DNA of 64,000 nt from Lyophyllum atratum (taxonomy: Eukaryota > Basidiomycota > Agaricomycetes > Agaricales > Lyophyllaceae). Shown piece after piece: positions 24,749-36,700 of this stretch; the first letter of the stretch is position 1, and every line of letters begins with the position of its first letter. The notes under the pieces are model-generated. The model saw nothing but the letters and a program-made list of their open reading frames with translations, was not told the origin of the DNA and searched no databases. The translations under genes and the position numbers were made by a program. The stretch covers positions 434,001 through 498,000 of the forward strand of contig JACGCN010000014.1 in NCBI GenBank assembly GCA_014905825.1, written 5' to 3'.

Positions 24749-25663
24749 AATAGCGTCCCCTGAGAAGTCGAGACGTTGGCTGCTCGAACACTGCGACGGA
24801 AGTTTGAAATTTCTCGACAGCATTAGATATCAACAAGCCAGAATAGGTAGATCCTCCAAATGAAACAGGGACAAACAACGTCATCTTTTGGTCATCTCCT
24901 CCTTCCTCCTTCAAGTTCATCCTCAGGTCGAGCAAGAGACCAACGGAGAGCTGGGTCTTATTAAAGGCCTCTCAGATTTGACAGAGCGGATCAGATCTTC
25001 CATATTTTTTTCCGAGTCAATCAAACGGCGGTGACTGTCTATGTTACCCGCTCCGCTGCAGCCTGCCAGATCTCCCCATGGATATTGTGTTCTCAACCCT
25101 TCTCGACCCTCCAAATCCTCCCCAAAAAAGGATGGCCTAAACTTCAGATATTGCGATCGTTCTCTTCGCCGACTGACAGTTGCAAGACATAGCCTGGCGA
25201 AAGCCTCTAGGACGTATCAATTGGGCTCCGGAAGTGCCTCAAGACTGTCCCATCAATTTGCGATGGTAGAAGACCGCCTGTCGTATTCTCGAAATTGGGA
25301 TTGGCGGATGGATGCATGAAGTTCGGCCAGCAGAGAGGAGCTGTCCATGTACGCGTGGTATTGGCAATCGGGATCCAGCTAGAAATTCCAAATCCATTTG
25401 AAGTTATTATGAACCATGACGTTCAGTAGGTCTATGTTGATTCCATGTTATAAGAAGGCACACTTTGTTTGCAGTCTTGACGCCGCCATCCTTGCGAATC
25501 CACGATACATCCCTGTCTTCCTCCTACAAGACATATCGAGAATATGACATAGCATGGCCACGATGCAGCTGACATCGGGACTGGGGTCGGGAGTTTCCGA
25601 ATCACGTCCTTTTCAACTCAAGCCGTTACAACCGTCGACGAATTGTTGGATACTTTTACTTTC
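24749..25663. other. Divergent promoter region, no gene seen
   Basis: This stretch separates the Dbp4 start (minus) from the F-box/leucine-rich gene (plus). Only short frames are present, and no recognisable element was found. Confidence 0.5.
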
Positions 25664-27064
25664 ATGATCGGATCGAGCGTGAAACAAAGTAGAGCTTCTG
25701 TCTTTCTCTACAGCTTGTCAGTCCTCCCGTTCGACGTTTTATACGTTGTCTTCGATCTACTTACCTGGAGAGATCGCCTAGCTTTCTCATGTGTTTCGCG
25801 CGATATCCGCTCTACTTGCCTCCCTTTTATTTTCCGCAAACTAGCGCTCATGGCAGACTATCACCAGACGCTGGCCCCGATTGCTTTCCAAAGCTCACAT
25901 CCGGTCATATTGGGTGCTTTCAGGTGCATATCTACACACTGCGGATCGAACTAGTTCTGCGCTGACTTATGGGTGTATCCATACACCAGGTCAGCAGCTA
26001 TGAATTTCTCCTGTACATTTGTCAGCGGGTGCAATACCTCAAGCCTCCAATTATTCTCCTCTATGCCGAATCTGAAGTCCCTAGATCTGCGACACGTTCC
26101 TGCACCTTACCTCGGTTCGATTCTACATCTAGTTGGGGGCGCGAAGCTGGAGAGGCTTTCGCTCTCTTTAGAAGCCACTGCGTGGGCAGAATCCGTCGCG
26201 GGATTGCCCCACCTGAAAGCTCTCCACATCCTCTGGGGAGAATGTACCTCCAACGGCCTCGCCTTTGTTTCAGACCCTACCTTTCCCGAATTCATGTGGG
26301 ACCTAATCGAGCCATCCGTAACTACCTTGGAACATCTTCACGTCGCAGTAGCCGACCCTCGCAAGCAGAAGCGAAGACTATTTAACTTTGCACCAATCAA
26401 TTTTCCGATGCTTCGTACCTTGTATCTCGACTCGTGTACAGGGGACGTGGATATGGTCTTACTACTTCCAGAGATGGCACCAAATGTAGAGGACCTCACG
26501 TTGAATTTAGAGACATGGGATCGACCGGACGACAAGGTAAGTTTTAGCACCAATTATCAGGTGTATCAAGTCAACTCACTATCTTTCACTTACCAGGATA
26601 CTTTCGTTCGATGCTTTTCGAAACTTAAGCGCCTAAAACGCTTGTCTCTCATCATAGATGCCGATGGCGAAATATCTGCCAGTCTTCCAGCGTCTCTTGG
26701 CACTGTCTGGCCTCCTTCTTCCAGGAACAACTTGGACATCCATCATCCTAGATGGCGCGAGCGCTACTACGGTCCCCATCACAGCAGCAGCAATCGTCTT
26801 ATAAGACAGTGTTTCTCCCTCGAGTACATTGCTTGGCTGCGATTTCGCGACAGAATTGGAGATGTTGAGGCGCTGACACAGTTTCTCGTGGTCCACGCGG
26901 CGCGGTCCCAGGGTCCGTTGTTGAAGCTGGGGTGGGACTCATGGGAGGTGGCATGCTACAAAAGAGCTTTACCTGAGAAGCCGCTGCCACCATTCGTGCT
27001 TGAGCTGGATGCCATTGAGTACACAAAGCCCAAGTTGGGCAACTGGTCAGGAAATTTGACATGA
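25664..27064 (+). CDS. F-box and leucine-rich-like protein
   Basis: This is a member of the large agaricomycete F-box expansion. The N-terminus carries an F-box (LSVLPFDVLYVVFDLLTWRD, RLAFSCVSRDIRSTC). After an intron in the 25930-26000 region the chain continues with leucine-rich-like repeats (LFSSMPNLKSLDLRHVP, GGAKLERLSLSLEAT, LPHLKALHILWGEC, FPMLRTLYLDSCTGD, APNVEDLTLNLETWD). A further intron (about 26536-26596) leads to FVRCFSKLKRLKRLSLIID and the C-terminal end at 27064. The ATG at 25664 (MIGSSVKQSRASVFLYSL) is chosen as the first true ATG of the frame. It probably recruits a substrate to a Skp1-cullin ligase, but these fungal F-box proteins are mostly uncharacterised. The exact first intron is unclear because two acceptors are possible. 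Confidence 0.8.
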
Positions 27065-27557
27065 AACAATTCTATCACTTCTCAATGCTACCTTCGCATC
27101 TCTTCTTGCTCTCCTCGTTCTCATTATCGGATTTTCAAATGGCATTTGCCGGCTCATGATCGGATCTCTCCCGCCAAGTGCTTGTGTCAACTGAATTATT
27201 TGATGCGTTAGCAAGGCACTGGTGCTGAGGGTCTCAGAGGATACTTCTAACGACAAGAGGGTCTATGACTCTCGCGGCACTCGGAAATCATCCAGTTTAA
27301 GTGGGAGTTGCAAATGTTCAAGAAAACGAATGATGTATGGCAAGAATGGCCCGGATGTCGGAAGCCGGATTTATATGATATGGCTGGTTGCTAACTCCGA
27401 CCAACTCGGACTTCCTGCGACCGTGTGCGACGTGCTCAACCCGCCTCCTTGCCCGTCACGCGCGTTCAGAGCCTTCGCGCGCAATGCACAGTGATCTCTA
27501 ATAGTAACTATATCATCTTCCACCACGACGACATTCAACAACACGGAGAATCTGGAA
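27065..27557. other. Intergenic, promoter of the CLN3/Btn1 gene
   Basis: No gene seen; short frames only. Confidence 0.5.
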
Positions 27558-29681
27558 ATGCGGATAATGTCAAATGCACCAGTTGGGCATCTCTCACTTG
27601 ACAGAGACTCCATGCTAGACGATGATACAGAGCTTCTCCCAGACACAGGGCTTGACAAAGGTGGCGTGTTGTCTGAGAATTTTGGCTGTCGATAGCCGAT
27701 ATGTACCTGGCGAACTGATCCATTTCGCAGGACGCCAACGTCGACTTCTCTGGAATCTTGGCCTCTCTTTCTTCCTTTTCGGTCTCATAAACAATGGTGC
27801 GTACTGGAATCTATTCCTCATAAGAAGCTAACATTTGAAATGTCCGTTTAGTGCTCTACGTCATCATACTCTCAGCTGCCCTAGACCTTGTACCACCATC
27901 GACACCCAAGGGCATCATCGCCTTCTGTAACATAGCCCCCGCTCTAGTGGCCAAAGTAGGATGGCCATATCTCCTCAAAGGCAGAATAAGATACGTGAAG
28001 CGTTTAATTGGATGTTGCTTGCTTAGCTCGTTCGGAATGATCGTGAGTGTGTCCTTCAGACCTCGCAATAGGGCCGCAACCAATCTGTTGGCCACGAAAA
28101 GATTGTCGCCGGTTCCGATAGTCTTCTTATGCGCCTTCTGGGTATCAGTCTTGCGTCCTTCTCATCAGGTTCGTCGTATCGTTCCTTTGTGGTTCGGAAC
28201 TAATGATCCTATAGGGCTCGGTGAACTGACGTTTCTACAATTATCGACCACTTATGCTCCACCATCTGTGGCTGGCCGCAGTGTTGGGTACGTTCCGATC
28301 TGCTAGTCTGCTGTCAAGCCCTTATGACGTTTTTATTCTGGGGGTAGATACTTTGCCGCTGGAACTGGAGCAGCCGGGCTCGTTGGGGCGTTCCTTTGGT
28401 GGGAAGTTCGCAGTCTGGGTGTGCGGTTTGGCGTTGGTCTCTCATCCGTGCGTCTCGCAGTCCACACGCTCTGAAATTCTTGACACTGATGCTTCCGCGC
28501 TGCCAATCCAGATAATGCCGTTCATCATCCCTGTCACCTACTTCTTCCTGCTACCCCACAACTCCGCCTTCCTATACGCACTATCACCACCTGTATACGA
28601 AGATGTTTCAAGCCCAGGATTGGACTCTGCTCTCCCATACACACCACTTTCCGCAGCCGAAGATGAGATTGGAGAAGAGGAGGGCAGTTTACCACCGGGT
28701 CCCAAACGAGGAGTTACATTGTCTGCAAGTGATAAATGGCGTCTAGTGAAACCCCTTTTACTCAAATACATGCTGCCGTTGTGTAAGTCGTCTGATATAT
28801 TCGAAGCCCTCCGCTTCTCACCTTCTCGAACTAGTCTGTGTCTACCTGGTACGTTTGCTATATAGATTACGCTGTCGATAAATTATCAAGTACTAACGCC
28901 CCACCCGCAACACGCATCAGTTCGAGTACACGATCAATCAAGTACGCTCCGGAGTCTAACTGTTCATGTCCCCGCAAGCTGAACACCCGGTATCTTTTCA
29001 GGGAATTGCTCCAACCCTACTCTACCCTGTACCTACACCTGAAGATCAGCCGGTGCTGGGCAAGATAATCCATACCATTCGCGACTACTATCCGCTGTGG
29101 CAGGTACTCCACCGCCCTTTATTATCTACCTTCACCATCTCATTCGTCCATGGTCGACAGCTGGTTTATCAAACGACGGTCTTCTTCTCCCGCTCTTCAA
29201 TCTCGATCGGTCTGCCACCACTTCCAGCCCGTCTGCTCCCGCTTCCCGCGATACTCCAATCGCTCATTCTAATTGTCTTAGCGTTCGAATCCGCTGTCGG
29301 GCTCTTCCCAGAATCTGCGAATGGCGCTAGCATCATGGCTGTATTTCTGCTCATCAGCCTCGAAGGCATATGTGGCGGACTTGCATAGTAAGTCCTCTTC
29401 GTGTCATTTCCGTTCATCTCGGGTGCTACTCACCCTCGTACTGGTGTTTTCCGCGCCGGTTTAGTGTGAACGTCTTCTACCGCATCAATCAAGAAGAGCC
29501 CGACCCTCAATCCGTGCACAACCTCGAGCGGACGAAGCAGGAGAAAGAGTTCAAGATCGGCTCGATTGGCTTCGCCGACTCATCGGGTATCCTCTTTGCA
29601 TCCCTGCTTGCTGTCCCTACGGAGCTGGCTTTATGCAATGCCCAGGTTAGGAGAGGGAAGATGTTTTGTAAAGGTTTGTAG
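27558..29681 (+). CDS. BTN1: CLN3/Btn1 (battenin) lysosomal/vacuolar membrane protein
   Basis: This multi-span membrane protein of the lysosome/vacuole belongs to the family mutated in human Batten disease; it affects vacuolar pH and basic amino acid or glycerophosphodiester handling. The ATG is at 27558 (MRIMSNAPVGHL). Splicing about eight short introns gives the classic series: LGLSFFLFGLINNVLYVIIL, STPKGIIAFCNIAPALVAKV, SSFGMIIVAGSDSLLMRL, GLGELTFLQLSTTYAPPSV, GYFAAGTGAAGLVGAFLWW, IMPFIIPVTYFFLLPHNSAF. A long loop follows (about 28600-28730), then MLPLFCVYLFEYTINQGIAP, LVYQTTVFFSRSSISIGLPP, YVNVFYRINQEEPD and the terminal EFKIGSIGFADSSGILFASL. The stop is at 29679-29681. The conserved motifs all read through once introns are removed, so the gene looks intact. 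It converges with the NLR-like gene only 132 bp away. Confidence 0.95.
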
Positions 29682-29813
29682 ATTGTAGATGCGCTCAATA
29701 TACCATCTAGAGATCGTCATGTGTGCTCGTTGATGCATCGATGATCATTCTGAACCAGACCAGCCTTGTTTCCCATCATATGTGAGGAGGTCTAGTACGA
29801 CATACATTGTGCT

Positions 29814-32800
29814 CTAAAGTATCCCTTCCATTCCCTCGGGGTATTGTGCGGACACCGCACTCACCTCGTCGTCGCTGGGGCTGGACAATGGATCCTGCAA
29901 GTCCAATCTCCTGATGAAGAAGTTGCACCGAACTGCACCGAGCTGACCCGATTTTCCCGCCGAGGAGTAAATCCGTACGCATCGCTGGAATGCCACCTTC
30001 GCATCAATGGTTCTATCTACTCTCGACCAAATGCGTCCTATTTGCTCCAGCATCAAAGCAGTATCCAGGGGTGTGCCGTATAACTTTGAATGTTCGAGCG
30101 CATGGACTAGCAGGCTGAGAGCCGAGTCGTAGTCGCCCTTGACGATGTGCACGCGCGCATGTATATGTGTTGCACTGACTTGGTAGCGTCGAATAGAGCC
30201 ATATTCCTCGACCGCGGATGCTGCCCATATCTGAGCCTGCTCGTAGTCTTTCATCCAGAAGTAGGCATGTGCAATGTACAAAGAACACTCGGCATGTTCC
30301 TCCGCGTCCTTGTACCTCGCAAAGGCCCCCTTGGCTTTGCGGAACAAGTCAACGACCTCTGAGTAACTCGAATGGCTCGAGGCGTACTTCCACTGGAAAC
30401 GTCCAAGATGAAAATGACATAGCGCAATGCCGCGGCGGTCGTTAATGGACTCGAATTTTGTTTGTGCATCCGCAATGAGTGCTCTGTCGCGTGCATACCA
30501 GGGCTTATCCGATGCATAGGCCTGAACAAGCTTGAGCAGGCACTCGGCAGCTTTTTTCTTATCGGGGATGGAGAGGAAAATGTCGTGAGCAAGTGTATAG
30601 TGTTCCCGCGCATCGGTAAAACGGTCCAGGCGAATGCATATATTGCCGTAAGAAAATGACACGGCGGCGAGGAGCCTTGAGTTATCTTCCATTCCGTGCA
30701 CAAGGTCCAAAGCATGTTGGATAATGTCAGTACGTGGGCTTGTTAATTCTTGATGCTGCGCTAGTGTGATTAGAGCATTAATCAGATTGGGTGCGGGTTT
30801 TGTAGTCTTCAGGAGAATTGCCCGCAAGTTCTCTTGCTCGATGGCGGAAGGCGTAGTGGCATGGTCGAAGTTGTACAAAGCTTCATCAGGAGGTGAGCTG
30901 TACTCAGCCAAGAAGTTGCACGCTGATTCGACCAGGGAGGTGTGCAGGGTTTTGGGGGAAAGTGAGGGATCAAGAAAAAAGCCTCGGAGGGCAGAGAGAG
31001 TGGGACGAGGGATATATAAATTGGAGTCCTGCTGTTCTACCAGGGACAGTTTCTGGAGAACCTCAACGGAGGTCTTTAGGTTTGATGAATTTGGCGCCCA
31101 CCACTTCATCAACATGTCGTAGTTTGTGCCGGCAGGCAACATGGCAAGAGTAGCGAGAAGCTCTAGTGCTTCTGGATGTTCTTTCATGATAAGACTATTG
31201 ATTGAGAGGCCGACTCCGGAGCGCTTTTTACTCTGCTCGCGATCGGATCCCTGCTCGAAGTTAGGGCCGTTTGCTCCCTCCGTATAGATGTCCGGATAGA
31301 TTTGGCGGGCTGGTGCTGAATCGACCGTCCTGAGATCCACGGAGTGCCATTGGATTGTGTCGCTACAGGGTGGACGTAAAGACCTCGTAGTGATGAAGAG
31401 GGAAATGTGTGAGATTTCGTCGATACGATTAAGAAATTCCTCTGTCTCAAACTTCTGTCCTTCGTCAATGCTCGATGCCGTTTGGAAGTCGTTCAGCAAG
31501 AGAATGACACGCCTTGGCGCCTCAAGATTTTCGAGAACATCATACATGTGGCCTCCCCTGCTCTCAGCGATACCTAGTGATGAGTGGAGAGCGTCGATAA
31601 AAAGCGAACTAGATGTGGAAGTTGCACAGGGCACCCAAACTCTATTTCCACCAGGATAGTGCTTTTTCACGTCGGGGTGGGTTATGACTGAAAGGGCTAA
31701 AGATGTGTGCCCTATGCTTCCAGGACCTAGAAGACAAACTCGAGGACCCTTCTGGCCTTCTGAGTCCTTTGTCAGGATGCGGACTAGGTCAGTGATATGT
31801 CCAGCTTGACCATGAGAAGTGTTTGTAATTGCAGGGATAGCGCGAGATCGCAAGTGAACAGATGCGGTTGGTAAATCTTCGCCAAGGACGGCTTCGATAT
31901 CACCCATAGTGAGTTGAATCTGGTTTTGGATGCCACGGAGAGACTTCTGCCGGTTAGCATGGAAAGTGCGAATTTGTTTCTCCAATTGGCCGAGAATGTC
32001 GGCGTGATAGAAGTGGCGTGCAAGCTTTCAAGGGAATGAGGTCAGCCCATGATAGAAACGCAGTGACCCAGTAGCTCTCGATACTTACGTTGAATCTCTC
32101 TATTGCAACATTCAGACGGTGCTCACATGCGCGGACCTTCTCTTGATGGGTGTTTGCAGAAAGAAGAAGTTGGAAAGGACGCTGGGACGTGATCTCTTCA
32201 AGTATTTTATGGATAAATTTCAAGTCACTGGAAAAGTGTTGTTCATCGCATCACCTCAGATCATATAGAGAAAAAGTTATTACCTTCCCAGAGCTGTCAT
32301 GTTCTCCAAATATTTCTCCCCGATTTCTCCTGCCTGCTTCCCTTTGAGCTCGTTGACTAGAAAAGTTACAAGTGTCTGGATACGGAGCTGTAGCTCCTTG
32401 GCCAGCTTTGGAGTCTGGGCAAATAAATGAACGTATGTTTCTACGATAAAGAATATGCCGTACTTCAGAGACCTTGATGGCAAGGGCAGCCATCTCTACG
32501 ACGCTGGAAACCGCGGGGACAGGTATAGCCCGCGCTACGACCTGTAACACGTTGATGAAATCCACGGCGGTCGCATCACGAGGTCGAGCCTGTGATGATG
32601 AGGCAGCTGTTGGTAGATGTTCACCAATTATGGCCTTTACGTCGCTCGTAGCAATTTGAATTCGATGGTGCATGTCGCCGAGAGACGTTTGCTGAGCATC
32701 ATGAAAAGTGAGAATTTGCTTCTGTAAGTCCTCGAGAATATTGGCATGACTAAACTGGCGTGCGAGCTGGCCAAGAAATGAAGTTAACAGGTGCCAAGAG

Positions 32801-33480
32801 AAGGAGCCGAGAAGACCTAACATTAAATCTTTCCATAGAGGCATTCAAACGCTCCTCGCATTGCCGGACCTTCTTGTCGTTAATGGTTTTGAAAACAATG
32901 AGGTGAAGACGGCTCGACGAGGCAATCTGCTGTAGTTTCTCCAGAACATATTGCAAGTCTCTGCAATATGCCATCCGCGTGAGTGGAAAGAATTGAGGGT
33001 TAGAACTGCAGTGGCCTACCCCTCCAGAGAAACAATATCCTCTCTAAGGTTGTCGGGCAGTTCTTCTGCTGACTTTCCCTTGATTTCGTCTACCAAAACT
33101 GTCACGATCGTTTGGACGCGAAGTTTCACCGCCTCCGCCCGCTCCGATGTAGCATGGTCAGTTGCCTGGCAAAGCGATGAATTTGGGTTTGAGCGATTAG
33201 AATGATTGGAAAAATACCTCAACCGCTTTGATGACCCTTATAGCACTTGCGACGACGGACGTGACACCAGGAACAGGTATCTCCTTTGCCACTGCCTCTA
33301 GCACTTTGAAGAACTCCTTTGCAGCCTCGCCAGCATATTTTTCCGAGCTAGGAGGCTACATGACCACTCAAGTCCTAAACACTACAGGACGGGCAGTAAA
33401 GATAAGTCGCTTACCGAAACAAGTTCGATTTCGTCCAAGTCTAAGGACCCTGTCAAGCACGGAAAACAGAGAGTGGGCAT
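29814..33480 (-). CDS. NLR-like protein: tandem MLKL/HeLo-like domains, NB domain, TPR repeats
   Basis: This is a large STAND/NLR-type protein of about 1,100 residues, a family linked in fungi to heterokaryon incompatibility and programmed cell death. The predicted start at 33480 gives a short Cys-containing leader (MPTLCFPCLTGSLDLDEIEL). Two copies of a helical domain follow: copy A (AVAKEIPVPGVTSVVASAIR, KLRVQTIVTVLVDEIKGKS, VRQCEERLNASMERFN) and copy B (VVARAIPVPAVSSVVEMAAL, LRIQTLVTFLVNELKGKQA, VRACEHRLNVAIERFN). The pattern resembles the MLKL N-terminal four-helix bundle found on many agaricomycete NLRs. The nucleotide-binding domain has a P-loop VCLLGPGSIGHTSLALSV with His in place of Lys, a Walker B-like RVILLLNDFQ and a sensor-like SLFITTRSLRPP. 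The C-terminal half is TPR-like (FSYGNICIRLDRFTDAREHY, CSLYIAHAYFWMKDYEQAQI). The seven introns all lie in the duplicated N-terminal part. Confidence 0.82.
31858..33340 (-). repeat. Intragenic tandem duplication of the N-terminal helical domain
   Basis: Copy A (about 33340-32620) and copy B (about 32565-31858) encode homologous segments of roughly 190 residues each. Introns occupy the same three places in both: after IKAVE/IKVSE, after SLEG/ALGS and after ERFN. The protein copies are clearly diverged, so the duplication is old and both copies look maintained. Confidence 0.85.
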
Positions 33481-33785
33481 TGCTCAAACGACAGATACTA
33501 GTATGCAAGGCTAGCAGCTCGTTACTTGTGCGGGATGGTGAATCATAGAACCTGTCACGGGAAAAAGCCTGACTGGCTTTCGAAGTGGTTTGGCGCTTAG
33601 CACCTGTCACATCTGATATACCTCATCCAGCATTCAATAGCCATCCAGTACCAGGCCTCGAGGCCTCGGAAGATGCATTTACTTCATTATCCTAATTACG
33701 GTAAACGTTGTAATTAGCATCCTTGAGTGCTTTGCAGCACGTTTTCCTGCATCTACTTAATCAGAACGATGAGGGTACAGGAAAA
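33481..33785. other. Short spacer between the NLR-like and membrane-protein genes
   Basis: About 300 bp lie between the stop of the upstream minus-strand gene (33786) and the chosen ATG of the NLR-like gene (33480). No gene seen; it must carry the NLR-like promoter. Confidence 0.5.
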
Positions 33786-36700
33786 TCAGTTACCACTTTG
33801 CGATTCCCTCCCGTCTTCCCTGGATGCCTCATTGCCAAAAGGCATCCCATCCTCATCGATAAGATCGATCGAATAGAGCTTGTAGGCGTTACTGGAAGGA
33901 GTAACGACGATGATATTCTGAGCGCCAGGATTGTAATCCTCATGAGGGGATAGCATGTACTCCTGCGTGTTTTGTGAACGAGCAACCAGAACGGGAAGCA
34001 GAGTTTTGTCGTTTATCCTGAGTGCTAGGGTCGTCTCAGAGCCAGAGTGATGGTGCAACACAAGTTTTAATACGCCGTGATGTGGCCCAGGGAACCGTAG
34101 CTCGATTTTTGATTCAGATACACGACTGTGTTCGTTTGATAGATATCGTGGAGGTATTGAACCGCCGGACACCACCCTAAAGCCTTGGAACGTGTATGAA
34201 GTGGTTGCGTGTCCTGCGACAGACTCGCGATTGGCGAGTCCGGCTGCAAGCAAATCTAAGGACGGAAGATTTGCAAGGATCGATCGAATACCAGTATTTT
34301 CCTTGACTAGAGCCGCCAGGGCAGAAATAGTGTGGTTTCCAATTTGCAGCGTGTAAACGGGCATAGCAATCGTAGTGAGCGAAGAAGCCGTCCTGGGAAT
34401 AATTTCGCGTATTGCATAAGCGAGCTCCTCGTCGTTCCGGAAACCAGAGAATTCGATGAGTTGGATGTATGGGTTACGCTGGAGAGAACGCGAGAGTGGT
34501 CCAATGCCCTCACTTTCAACCATGTCCTGGGTGATTAATATCCATTTGGTGGGATGGACAACGATGTATGGCATGACCGAGCTTCCAGGGCTCCCCAAAG
34601 CAGCATCGCAGGCGGCAATTCCACGCTCGAACCAACCCTCCACATCTTTTGCCTCGCACTCAAATCGGCGCTCACGCTCCTTCTTCCAGAAATTATATAA
34701 TGGAATGAGCTGACTGGTACTTCCGCTGAATTCTTCCTCCGCATTCTTGTCATAGCGATCGAGATAGTCGACAAGGCGATTGCCAGAGGGAGGCGTTGTA
34801 ATAGATGCACCAGGTGGCGATCGTTGAAATGGTAAACCTGGCCTGGACGTTCTGAAAGGCTCTTCCGCCTCGCAGCTGTCGAAGAGTATCTGCCATTCGT
34901 GCTCTACCGACTTCTCCAGCTCGTCCCATGCTTCTTTGAGCCGACGTACTACACCCATATCAAGCTTAGACTCCCCTGGAAATGTGGCAGTAAATGTACT
35001 TTTTGCCCTCGCAAGTCTGGCAGCTGTGGTGGCCTGATCTTCGTCCAGTCGCGCCCGGGTGTACCTTATCCAATCCTTCTTCAGCCGCTTAGCGAGATCT
35101 TCTGAATACGGTCCGACTCCTTGGCTCGCAGTGACACCGCCCACCCACGATTCGAAACCTCGCCAAAGGTGACTCTCCCATGTCCAGATTTCATGGATAA
35201 GAAGTGCTTCCATCCCGAAACGTTCAAGCGCCAGTGCAGAATGTCGCATGATCAGAGCATCAAGAGGCGGCCTCTCATGCGCTCCGTGGATCTCATTCAT
35301 GTCAGGCCACCATTTGCTGTCCAACCATCCAACCATTTCTCCCTGAGTCCGAGATTCCACCTCCGACATAAAGCTTTCGAGCCATGCCTGTTGATTCGTG
35401 GATCGGCGCTCCCTCTTTCGTTGAAGGACACCTTGCGGGAATTGTCCGATATCATCTGCGTGCAAGCAGATTTTGTCAGATAAACTACTTGATTATTATG
35501 GATGAGATATACGGACCGCGATCCAGCTTGACCTTATCATTTCGGTTGTGAGAGTCATTGCTCACCACTGCCCCGATAGGTTTTATATTGCTGAGGTCCC
35601 ATTTCATATCCCATTCATCCAACAGGATGCGAGAGTTACTCTGCCTGGGCTGGAGCATTCTGACAATGCTCTGGTAATGCGTCTGGAGAATGGACTCCGT
35701 GATACGGGAGTCCGCGCGATCGGGGGGACCATCGAGGAGTTTCGTATGCAGAATGCTATACATAGGTTGGAAAATGAGGGGTTCGGCTGCGAGGACGTGG
35801 CTTGTTCCGTCGTCGTCCTCCCAGTACACTCTGGCGGCACGCTGATTTTTGTCGACCAGGGTGATGAAGAGAACACGATCAGAGCTGCCAGGTCCATCAG
35901 CAGCTTTACGCGTTAGGGTGTAGAATGCTGTCATATCTGTATCGTCGACAGGCTCCACAAAACCTGTATATGGCCGAATATGCTTAGCGAATTCCGGGGC
36001 ACGAACGAGGGGGAGAAGTTTGTCGTCCAATATCTCTTGTTCGGATGTGTTGCAAGTAGAAAAAGGCAGGTGTGAAGCTGTTTTGAACGAGAGATTAACG
36101 TGGGCCAAGTCGTCCCAGTTCGGGTTCGAGCTCCAAAACAGCATGCGAGCAATCGATAGAATCCCTTCTAGCAACAGCCATAAGATGGGTCCAAGAGAAC
36201 CACTGACCCCCTGAACGACGCTAAAGCACCCGACATATCCTACGACCGAACCAACAATCCCAAGTACCATCAGCATCTGAAGCGCTAGTGGCCTCCAGAA
36301 ATTGGCCGTGGGGAACATGACATTATTCGCTTCATGCAGCTCCGTTCCCAACCTCTCCAATGCTCCCCTCTGAGGGCCTTTGGTGCCCAATTCTACATCA
36401 TGGTGTGCCACGATCCTAAGACGGACAAGTTGTTCGAGTTCGGATAGACGTAGCTCGGACGTCATTCTTAAATCCCAAAGAAACTTGGGCTCCATCTCTT
36501 GCAGCGAAGATAAAATGCTCTTGTTCCCGTTGTTCATGGCATGAAAAATAAGCCGTTTCTTGAGTATAACGAGATGGCGCCATTGAAGAAGGAATTGGAG
36601 TGAAGTTACAGTGAGGAAGCCGCCCAGGGCTCGGACTATGGGAAATGCCCAACGTGTGAATACATCGAGACGATTGTTGTCGCGAGTCGCGTTCAAGTGA

